Assembly: GCA_000827265.1 (NCBI GenBank)
Contig: KN834755.1
Location: 520,063 to 584,062, forward strand
DNA: 64,000 nucleotides
DNA from: Collybiopsis luxurians FD-317 M1
Taxonomy: Eukaryota > Basidiomycota > Agaricomycetes > Agaricales > Omphalotaceae
Direction: 5' to 3'
The notes under the pieces were generated by a model. It saw nothing but the letters and a program-made list of their open reading frames with translations, had not been told where the DNA came from and searched no databases. Made by a program: the position numbers and the translations under genes. Positions 25,221-34,958 of this stretch are shown here, piece by piece (within the stretch, counting starts at the first letter, position 1; each line of letters begins with the position of its first letter).

Positions 25221-25297
25221 GGATATAGTAAGTATAGTGTCGTGTCCGGATATAGCGTCGTGCCCGGATATAGCGTCGTGTCCGGATATAGCGTCGG
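25221..25297. repeat. 18-bp minisatellite
   Basis: The unit GGATATAGCGTCGTGTCC is repeated about three times with one C/T variant, preceded by a degenerate first unit. In the minus frame it would encode a YPDTTL repeat, but there is no supporting gene structure. Confidence 0.8.
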
Positions 25298-26043
25298 TCG
25301 AATTTGGACCTTGGGACTAGCGTAGGGTGTGCGGACCGTCACGGTCGTGGCTGAGATGGCCATCTGCCAGGAACTTGGAACAAAGCAGAACAAGGTTCAT
25401 CCGTTTGTATTGCATGACGCAGTGCAGACGCAGTGGCGGCCTGGCGATCTCTAGATTCTGGAAAATAGGTTCGGTACATAGTGCTACAAGTACTATAGGA
25501 TAAGTGGCAAATGATAAGCCACACATAGCACGGAGACGGGCCACGGCACCTAAAATTTTGGTTGAAAATATGCTGTTGACAGCTCTGCTACCGTAATACT
25601 CAAGCAGAGGTCCAGACTCGAAGTCAAGTCTGCGTTAGATTGGGATATTTTTGAAATAGGATCTCATCGCGATACCGCCCCAGCGCGCGGAACTGTTGAA
25701 GATGGAACTGTTGCTTGTGATGGTTCGGAATAAAGTACCTCCTCATCGCATCTTAGATCAGGAACTTAGACCAGAAAACAATGAATCAATGACAAACAAG
25801 GGACCAAATTGTTCGTCGCCAAGTGCGGTAGTCGCCCTACTAGAAGGGAAGAACCTTACGGAGGATTCAAGGTCGCATACATACATACCAAACGTCAATC
25901 ATTTAGCAGCTGGCACGTAACGGCAGCTGTTCCCATCGCTTTCAAATCGCTACAGCCTCTTTTACTATCTATGTACACCTCCTCCTTTCTTGCACACATC
26001 TATTCCGTCTTAGACGCCTTCAAGGGACACGCCAAACTATTCA

Positions 26044-28672
26044 ATGGAATCAGAATGGGAGTTGATCGATGATTGGCAAGATCTCTGGGAGGAAGAGTCG
26101 AGTACATTGAGTGTTGAAGCGCAGATTACCGCTGGGTGGGGTTTTCTTTTGTGCTTTACGGCTTCGTCTTCCTGACACTGTTTGCTAACCGCAGAGCTAC
26201 GACCGCGTTTAGTAGCGCGCACCACTTCACCTTGAACAATCTATCTTTTGTTGTACATCATGGCAACAACCTGAACACGACATATTATCGAAAAATTTTT
26301 AGAAAGCCCAAGCTATCAAGAGGCATCAATAAGGCAAGATCTGCACTGTCTACCTCTGACCGATTTTCTTCAACGATGGAGCTTACTCGCGACGATTTCA
26401 GTGGAAGAATCTCAACCTCGACTTTTCTACTATTCCCAAGTATCAAATAGATTCAGGCAAGGTCATATGTGTGCGCAAAGGATCGCGGTTCTATACAGCA
26501 ACAAGATACCTTGGATCTTCCATGGCTTCAACTGTGATTGTCCAAGAGTTTGAAGGTTCTACTGGAAAACTGGCAAGGCACATTTCGCTGTTATGACTCG
26601 AAACCAGTTGTAGTAATGTCGATTCAATAGCAATGGGAAAACACTTTACGGTGTGCTCCGCACTCTTTGTAAGCCTCGTCTGATATTATTTTGGGTGAAT
26701 TTTTCTTGACCTTTTCATAAAGAAATCCTCATATCCTAGACATTGTAGGGATATCTCCTCCCTCTCTTTCCAATCACGATAATCCCCGTTACATTGTATT
26801 CCAAGGAGGTATAATCCAATGTTCTTTGTTGTTTCCCGCGCCAATATGTGATTCTTCTTACCTAGCTCGTAGACTCAACCCTCGCCGTCTAATAGCATCA
26901 ATGCTGGTAGAGAGAGATAGAGAGAGGCTGGCGGGCGTAGGGTCTCAAGTCGTAAGTATCGAGAGCAAAGTCAAGCCAAGTACCACATATTAACACGTCC
27001 ATGCTAGGTATATAGCATTGCGGTATGCTTGAAATATCTACGACGTCTCGTTAGCTTCTAAGTATTCACACAGTCAGCACTTGATTATTTGTCGAACGCG
27101 AGCACGGCTCTACGTCTTGCAGATATCGGTATCGAAGTAAGCATTCCATGTGTTTGTTGACTGCGACTTCTACCCTATCGAATTTCCAACCACTGCAGAA
27201 CTTCGACGTATTCTCAGACGAAAATGGATCCAGTACCGTCCGTTTCACACCTAACCCTGCAGGGCTAACACCTCAAGAGACAGAAATGAGCGATGTTGGA
27301 GTTTGTAACTCCTTTATGACCAAGGTTGGTCTGCGACATCGAATACATACGAGAGACATGAATGGTTCGAACGTTCTGAAGCTTTTTAGCGATGCTAATT
27401 ACATATTGCACCGCGAAAAGCTCGACCGCACCGACCACGATCTTATAGACAAAGCAGCCGCAGTTGACGGCCACGAATTGTCTGGATTAAAAGCCAAAGA
27501 TAGATCCAAAGCTGCTGATAGCAATAAAGAAACAGCGGAAAACTCGGATGGTATCCGTTGCCGGAGAGAAATTATTTGGATGTCCCGCGATTTTGATATG
27601 ACATTATCGGAAATGTCTGAAAGTTACGGAGATCTACTGGATTTACGACTGCCTTCAGAAGGAAAAGGCGACTCGAAAAATAGGATCCCTCTTCCTCAAC
27701 GCTCTGGAAAACGACGGTCTGAGGTTCAACATGAATGCAGCGGCTACCGTCGTGAGGAGATCACCCTTACACCAGACGCTTTCCGCAACGAAGTTTTGGT
27801 TTTTCTGAATCCATCTGTTAATGAGCGCTGTTGTTTGTGCGGGCAAATTGTACAATTACAATCCAGCCAACAGTTCGCTCCCTCGTTGAATTTTCCCTAC
27901 CGGAGTAAAGGTGGCTGCTGGACATGTAGAGTTCGTCGGAAGGTAAGACCCATGTCTCTTTGATTTCACTGCTCCTCCATCAATATTTCTTGCGGCCTAC
28001 GTGATAGAAATGTGATGGGCGCCCAGATGCAGAAGGACGCTGCGAAACTTGTGTCCGTCTTCATCTCCAGTGTATAGATTATGATGTAGAACACCCAACG
28101 CGGATTCCCGGAGTAAGATTCTGTACTCCTAATTAGTTCGTGCGTCTCAATCTGACATCAAATAGGAAAATACCAGTCCAGACAAACTCTGTGATACAGT
28201 CAGGTCATTCCAACCGCCTCACAGTTCTGACCCTCACCCTCGTACCCTTAAGCCAGAGTCTGTTCATCTCTCTGCCCAAAATCCCAGATTTCCAGTCGGA
28301 GTTCCTCCTTCCAAGCCTCTTACTCTCAAAGGCAAAGTTGCACCGCACGGTCCCGTGGCCGACTCCGGTGAAGAGTCACCCTATCCAGGACCTCTTTTTC
28401 AGGCAAAGTTCAAATGTCTCATCTGCGGCTATCGGTTTGTGGCCAAACATAATCTCATGAGTCCGCCGATTCCATTTCTTTTTCTGCATTCCCCGCTTTT
28501 ACATGATGCCTTTCCAGACCACTTGAATTTGCATTTGAACAAATGTCCCCATGAATGCTCAAAATGTGGAAATCTATTCAATACTAGGGGAACCCATGTA
28601 CGATACGTTTGTGCTGGCCGGCCTGTTCGCAAGAGACCCCAACAGATGATGATTCCTTCATGTGCGATGTGA
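26044..28672 (+). CDS. Pseudokinase-like protein fused to Zn2Cys6 and C2H2 zinc-finger domains (643 aa)
   Basis: Thirteen exons keep frame throughout: 26044-26135, 26195-26333, 26402-26572, 26631-26668, 26723-26808, 26866-26951, 27008-27022 (15 nt), 27074-27136, 27199-27324, 27382-27942, 28008-28112, 28166-28460, 28518-28672. Residues 36-56 carry the family N-terminal motif (F-S-S-A-x-x-F-T). Residues about 78-272 look like a degenerate protein kinase: N-P-H-I-L-D-I-V-G-I, then A-S-A-L-D-Y-L and I-E-N-F-D-V-F-S-D-E-N-G where an active kinase has its catalytic loop; HRD and DFG are absent. Residues about 400-435 carry G-Y-R-R-E-E-I-T-L-T-P and C-x2-C. C451-C481 is a perfect Zn2Cys6 cluster (C-x2-C-x6-C-x9-C-x2-C-x6-C). 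C578-H598 is a good C2H2 finger; the second finger has Tyr for its His. Introns at 26334 and 26573 use GC donors, and the last donor is GTCCGC, so weak splicing is possible. Likely a nuclear regulator; function unknown. Confidence 0.75.
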
Positions 28673-29370
28673 TCTAATGGCTGGTATGTTATTCGTTGCT
28701 CTCTATCGCCAGTTATGGGCATTGGGAAATATTCCTTGTTCAGTAATCTTGTATTATGTACCTTATTCTTCATGCCTGTCTCAAACCTAAGCTCCTCTTT
28801 TAATCTGAATCCTAATGATCACGAACATTCAATTATTGGATATATCAGTACAATGTACTTACTATGGGATATCAATCTTATCTTGCCTTATATGCTCTTC
28901 GTTCTTCCCTCACTGAGTCATCCCTCTTCGCAGCCTCTACTGATGCTCTGCCCGCGTTCCAGCCAGTCCTGTAGATACGGTCGCGTCCGTGAAATTGTCT
29001 CTTGATTTTTGTCTATCCTCCTAGAGCACCTTGGTAACATCCCACCTTTACTTTCCTCTTGGCGGTTGGGGGATCGCGAGTCCTGTTTCCCAGACTTGCC
29101 GGGGAGAATCGAGTTCATTCCAGTAAATATATATTGCACTCCGACTCACGGTTACAGAGGCAGTCCCTGTACCTGGACCTATTGAGCCGAGGTTTGATGG
29201 TTCCTCATGGTGGATATAAAGTGCAGGATGTCAATCATTTGGTGTCTTCACGCCAAGTTTTATAGCCTATATCGAAGTTGCAATTTCGTTTGCAGCTTGC
29301 TTCCCGTTCTTTCACTTCGCTTTTCGCTGCAAGCAAAACAGGTTGGCTTATCAACAACTTGATCGGGGGC
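28673..29370. other. Intergenic region
   Basis: No gene seen. The last 150 bp before 29371 resemble the region upstream of 26044 ('gtcaatcattt', then 'ttgatcgggggcatg' compared with 'cctcggggacatg' in the later paralogues), so it is probably a copied promoter. Confidence 0.4.
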
Positions 29371-29689
29371 ATGCAAAGCCGTTCAGAATTAGAGCCGATT
29401 GATGATGAGATGGAAGAGTTGAGTGTTGAAACAGACATAACCGGGTAGGGATTCAAGATTTTTTTGGATTACTTGCTTCCTTGAACTGGTTGGCCGCAGG
29501 GCTTCAAGCGTGTTCAGCAATGCGCACCACTTTACCTTGAACAATCCGTCTTTTATCATACATCATGGCAATAACCTGAAAACGACATATTATCAAGAAT
29601 TATCCAAGAAGTCTATGCGCTCGGCTTCTGGAAGAGCCCTGTCCGAGCCTTCCGGTTCGCATTTCGATTTCTGTTGCATTTTTGACTAA
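29371..29689 (+). CDS. Short stand-alone N-terminal module of the pseudokinase-like family (87 aa)
   Basis: Two exons, 29371-29444 and 29500-29689 (GTAGGG/CAG, 55 nt), encode 87 aa ending TAA. The first exon begins M-Q-S-R-S-E-L-E and is acidic like those of the paralogues. The second carries the motif F-S-N-A-H-H-F-T-L-N-N-P-S-F-I-I-H-H-G-N. After Y-Y-Q the homology to the paralogues ends and a Ser-rich tail follows. The kinase-like body, the C-G-Y-R-R-E-E segment and the zinc sites are absent. It is either a truncated pseudogene or a functional motif-only protein; the clean frame and consensus acceptor keep the second option open. Confidence 0.55.
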
Positions 29690-31380
29690 TCTTATTGGCC
29701 ACAAAGTACCTCTCGCTACAAGAACATCTCCCGTTGCACAATCCCCCAACTCGGAGCCTTGCAGGTGAGTTCACAAGCAAAACCAAGAACCCAGCAGTCA
29801 CGGACTTCTCTGCATTTGTAGAATGGGGAACATTGCTGTCTATATGGGGAACATCTTTGTCACTTGGCTACACGATGGAGATGATACTCTTTTAATCAAT
29901 CCAATCTCGGATCGGTCCAAAGCCAGCGTGTTTACCTACACTAATACCGGAGGGGGCGTACTACAGTTCAAGTGGGATGATCCATCAGACACTGTTTCTG
30001 TAAGGATTATTCAAACGAGGACGCCGTTCGTTTCGGTTGACGCTGTGCAGCAGTCTCGTTACCTTTCGTTCATTCGATCTTCAATCGAGTACCTACAATA
30101 CGGGTACACATAGTGAGTCGACTGATTACACGCTTAAGAAATATGTCGATTACTGACAGAGATTCAGTTATCAGTGCTTGTTCTGGAGCAACCTCAGTGG
30201 CGAGTTCTATATCTCTCTTGTAGTATTCACAAATCTGACTGTCGGCTCAGTGGCATCTGGTTGCTCTTCCATCTCTGATGGGAGATACTATGTTCAAAAT
30301 TCCAATGTAAGGACTGCTTGAAAGAGCCCTTATCGCTGAAGCAAATTTGTTTCAAGTTTTTGCTTAATGATCAAACCAACGAAATCACGGCAACTTTTGT
30401 CAATCCCGGTATGTTATCCTCAACAATCTGTGGAATCCTAGTGAGAATCTGTTGCCATCCTGTGTACTAGCCAACTCCCCTGCGCCTTCTACTATACCAA
30501 TTCGCTTTTATGCTTCCTCAGATCAGTTGTGGGGAGCCGCTTCTCTGAACACAGGCGTTACCGAATATGTGAGTACTCAAGATGATAAAGATTATCTGAT
30601 GCATTGTTATTTCTCGAAAACTGTATTGGATGCAAATCTGACGATAGTTATGGCTTTGTATGACCTGCAAGTTGCGAATGGTTTATGTCGAGATAGAAGG
30701 TAGATACGAACCCTGTCCGGATACTGAACTTTTTCCTGATGTATTGCAAGCACTGCTTGGCAATAGATGTCAATACCCCACTACCATCCTCTCCTCCCAA
30801 GTCAAAGTTGTCCTGGTGCCCAGAACATGCTTTCCCAGCAAAATCTCATTGTTTTCATTTACTAGAATCCGTAGTGAATGTGAATGTGAATATACTCGAT
30901 TCTCCCGCACTTTGCTGAATATCGGCTTTAGTTTTGAGTCGTTTACTGTACCTCGTTGCTCTGGTTCTCTGTATTGTGACAACTGTCAACTCTCAGGCGA
31001 GATTTTACGTAGCAGTGGAGCCTATACTAACGGCTATTGGGGTGTGAATGTTTTACTACCTTATAGAATATAGCTAACCTCTTGCTTTCAGGGTCCCTAT
31101 TTGCCTCTACATTGATCATGGTTAGGGTTAATCTGAGGATCAGCATGATAGAGGCCAGTTCCAGTATGAACTGTAATGGGGAACACACTGCCGGGAACAT
31201 ATCTGATATGGAAGTGCCACCAGTGTTGCATTTGCATACCTGTTCACAAAATTTGGAGGCTCCTCAGCCTTTTCTGCTTGCTTTGCATGGTCATAAAGAT
31301 CAAAAAGGTCCCACCACCTCCACGTCAAATCCCTTCCCTCAGAAGTATCGCAGTACTCAGGCTGGAGGACGCAGTGACTA
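29690..31380 (+). pseudogene. Degraded multi-exon gene, unrecognised
   Basis: Coding-like stretches alternate with intron-like ones: 29823-30114 (a beta-rich frame with TNTGGGVLQFKWDDPSDTV), a GTGAGT/CAG intron to about 30168, then YYQCLFWSNLSGEFYISLVV, a possible intron after QNSN at 30306, and 30480-30700 (IRFYASSDQLWGAASLNTG). The join near 30420 cannot be made in frame with a normal intron, and later frames close quickly. A hydrophobic run near 30950 (LLYLVALVLCIV) and another beyond 31080 suggest membrane or secreted parts, but they do not connect. I do not recognise the family and treat it as a relic of one or two genes. Confidence 0.35.
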
Positions 31381-31945
31381 GATACCTTGCAATAGAGCCT
31401 AAGTACTTAGATGGGTTATGTTGAGTCTTCTGTGTACTACTACTACTGAACATGTGTTTTGTGTTACTACTCTTTGTGTATTTCAAGACTATACAAGAAG
31501 TGTAACATGGGTCCTGTGCTTAGTGTGTAGTCAAAACCTTATCAAGCGCCCAATCTCACTCCATAATTGCTCACTTCATAATTGCTCACGGACAACCATC
31601 ATTCTCAATCATAGCTCATTTAGAGACTAATTTGAGTTGCAGGTCAAATCTGGCAATAGGATTTACCACAAGTATCCACTGTTCTACATATAAACGGAAT
31701 CGCTATTGTCGGAGCAACGGCAGCATACGAAAAAGAAAAATCGGCGGAAAAGGGAATTAACCGCCGTCATCAGAAATCTGATGGTTGTCTATTTGCACAG
31801 GGAACAAGTCATCCCAAGTCGGTATCACCTGCCCTCGAGAAGACCTTTAACCATAGATCACTGGCCAGAGTCTCGGCTTCATGTGTATACTATATCTAAT
31901 CCGCCAAAAGACCTCTATTCGCTCCCAGCCTCATTCAACAATACC

Positions 31946-34187
31946 ATGATATACGAGTCTTACTATCCCGAACCTCCCGCAATCCCGGACCAGAACTCTG
32001 TTCTGCATTATCTGTATCGAGAAGATCAAAAGAATTGGAGCAATTACACTCTTTATGTGGAAGCAAACACTGGAAGGCGGATTTCATTTTTCGAATATAA
32101 GGAACATGTTGAAAACGCTATAACTGCTTTGGGAGGTGCCGTGTCTCATGGTGGACTGGGACTGAACGAAAAGACCGACATCGTTGGTATTGTTGGCGAA
32201 AACAGTATTGTAACTTGCAATAAGTTACATGACTCCAATGCGATAACCAGACCCTTCTTTAGGATTATATTACTCTAGTGCATTCTCTCTTAGGCATCAA
32301 GACGCCTTTCGCTTTGATTTCTAGCTATTCCACACCATTTGAACTAGCAGCTTCCTTCAAGCTTTGTACTATCTCGCATCTATTTGTGTCCAAAAATCTT
32401 CTACCTCGCGCTCTGGAAGCGGCAAAACAGGGAGGCCTTTCTCCAACTAATATCTATCTACTAGACGGACGTGGGGATCATCGCAAGAGCCTCCCAGACC
32501 TCATTGAGTACGTGAGAAGAAATGGACCTCCCAGAGTCTCAATTCGTGCGACCAAGCGCACGGACCTGGCCTACTTGGCTGCCTCAAGCGGAACCACCGG
32601 CTTACCTAAAGGTTCGTCCAATAGGTAACACCTTCGTCTTTTTGGTAACTGTCATCCCAGCTGTGATGGTTTCGCATGGAAATATCATGTTGGCAACCAC
32701 GCAGGTGGAGATGGTTGGTGCAGCGTTACTGGAGGCTCGCCAGGTGAATGGCTCCGCCACTTTGAGATAAATTTAGTAATCTTGCGCTGTTAGCCGGAAG
32801 CTCTGAACACCCCCGAAGGTATCCCGATCGCTCTATGCTACCTTCCCTTCCACCATAGTTACGGCTTATTCTCGGCATTTTTCTTCCTGTTTGGGACCCC
32901 TCAGACAGCCATTATCATGTCAGATTGGAATGTCGCTGATGCGATAAAAGTCATTCGACAGTAAGCACCGTTGTCTCTTCCCTGGAATCTCCCTCAGTGT
33001 CTCTTCAGATATCAGATAACCTACATACCATTGATACCTTCCGTTGTCTATCAAATCCTCAACTATTCTGGGTTGAAACCTGATGATTTGAAGACAATAC
33101 GATCGACGTTATGTGGCGCAGCTTATTTACCACCTGCATTTGCTGAAAAGTTCTCAACGCTCCTTCCGAAGGATGCGATTTTTTATGCCGGTGGGATCTT
33201 TGAGCTGCACTGACGGTGTCTCAGAATACTCAAGGATTTTTGACAGGGTATGGACCTACAGAAGCGGCAAGTTATAAAGAATTCCTTTTCTAACGAGTCT
33301 AACTTAGGATCAATATTTCGTTGTAGCCCCCGGCTGGACTGGCTCAACCTTACCCAGGTATTTTGGGGGGAAAAATTCCACCACCTACCAAACCTCATCC
33401 TACTGGTGTCCTATACCCTGGCTTGAAAGCTAGGATAATGAAAGACGATGGTACAGTTGCAAAACCTGGTGAACTTGGAGAGCTTCAGCTGTTCGGGCAG
33501 AGCATCGCCTTGGGCTATTGGAACAACGAACAAGCCACTAAAGAAACTTTTCTTGCCGATGGATGGCTGCGAACTGGCGACAGGTTTTGGGCGGATAAGA
33601 ATGGATACTTCTAGTGTGTATTTCAGTTATTTAGTAGTGGCGCTTACCTGACTTGCGCGTACAAATTCCTCGCCATAGTTTCTCAGATCGCACCAAGGTA
33701 TGTATACTGCCTAGAATTGGGTATCTCGATACACCTTTTGTTTTGTTTAGGATACGCTCAAAGTTTCCGGTATCCAAGTATCTCCCACAGAAATTGAAGA
33801 CTGTCTTCTGGCCCATCCTAGAGGACTGATTGTTGACATCTCTGTGGCAGGTGTTCTTGGAGGTAGGACTGAAGACGAACGTGTTCCTCGAGCCTGGATC
33901 GTCTTGAGTTCAGCCGGCAAAAAGCTCGGGGCGCAAAGCGTCATTGAGGAGCTTGATGCTTGGCATAAGGAGCGACTAAGCAAATACAAGTGGTTGCGCG
34001 GAGGATTCGAGATTATTGACGAGGTATGTCTTGCAGCTGGTGTTGTGGTGCTGTGCATATGTCCCAGTTGTCTTATTTGTTGTGAACTTCCGTGGTCCAG
34101 ATACCCAAATCGCCCACAGGAAAGACATTGCGGAGGGTTCTTCGCGAGCGGTTTGAGCGCAGCAAGGGGGTATCTTCTAAATTGTGA
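31946..34187 (+). CDS. Acyl-CoA synthetase, 4-coumarate-CoA-ligase-like (580 aa)
   Basis: ATP-dependent adenylation and thioesterification of a carboxylic acid to CoA is expected; the substrate cannot be read from the sequence. Ten exons join in frame: 31946-32209, 32263-32611, 32661-32743, 32794-32960, 33009-33190, 33235-33266, 33327-33613, 33679-33697 (19 nt), 33751-34023, 34101-34187. ANL-superfamily motifs are all present: S-S-G-T-T-G-L-P-K (phosphate loop, about residues 197-205), Y-G-P-T-E-A (about 353-359), G-W-L-R-T-G-D (about 437-443) and P-K-S-P-T-G-K with the catalytic lysine K560. Length is normal for the family. The intron after exon 6 uses a GC donor (GCAAGT). No peroxisomal SKL ends the protein (it ends S-S-K-L, only a weak resemblance), so location is uncertain. 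No partner genes are nearby. Confidence 0.9.
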
Positions 34188-34958
34188 TTTCTATATTATC
34201 GGTTAGGTTGTGGATAAAGGAGGGCCCGTAAGATGATTTTGCCTTCCAAGATAGTCTATGTTCGACCATGTAGTCTACATCAGTGGCACGAGATATCCAT
34301 ACTCTCACATCCCACGTCCGTTCAAACAGGGCTCCCGAAAACATACTGTTTCAAATTGATTACAAGTTGACTTTCGTTGGCCGCAAGAGACTATCTTACC
34401 TGTTCGATATAGCCTAATACATTCCTCCACACCCTTTGGGTTCCATCTTGGCAGACCCTCCCAACACTGTTCTTTGTTCTCGCCTATTCACATCTATCCC
34501 CGCAGCCTGTTCTCGTCTTCATCTTTATCTCCAAATTGGATCGATACTGAATATCGTGTTCTCCCTCTCCGTCCCTGTGCTCGTGCTTTCAGATATCAGA
34601 GTTGTATTCGACCTCTTCCAGGGCCCGCTTTTCATTTCCTACTCCTCGTATCGTTTGGGTTCTTGTCTGGCCTGCCTCAAGTTCTCCTTGAATTTATAGA
34701 TACTCACTTCTCAGATCTCAGCTCTTGTATCTTTACAGGAGTGACGTTTGCGATCCCGTCTTGAATGAGGAGCTAGGATACCGTCAAACCGAGCCGGGCT
34801 CATCGGCCCCGGAACGGGCCGATGGAGATTTACGGCTTTCACATCTTTAATGACAGGCGATCAAACAGGGCATCCTTTACGTTCACCTCAAATCTCATCC
34901 ACACCTGCTTTATCATTGTGAGCAAATCTGATTCGACTTCTCAACGAGCCTCGGGGAC
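34188..34958. other. Intergenic region
   Basis: Pyrimidine-rich, with no supported gene. The last 50 bp ('gagcaaatctgattcgacttctcaacgagcctcggggacatg') are nearly identical to the stretch just before 37808, showing that the promoters of those two paralogues were copied with the genes. Confidence 0.5.

Larger units (their letters stand above)
23861..26043. other. Intergenic region, no gene recognised
   Basis: Holds a pyrimidine-rich tract (24240-24580) and several short tandem repeats listed separately. The long plus-strand frame through 24144-24725 is a product of T/C richness and encodes only Leu/Phe/Ser runs. 25690-26040 is the likely 5' region of the 26044 gene and shares 'gtcaatcatttag' with the region upstream of 29371. 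Confidence 0.5.

Noticed and set aside
25221..25297. Possible CRISPR-like or coding repeat
   Set aside because: An 18-bp directly abutting tandem repeat without spacers is an ordinary minisatellite; the host is a eukaryote.
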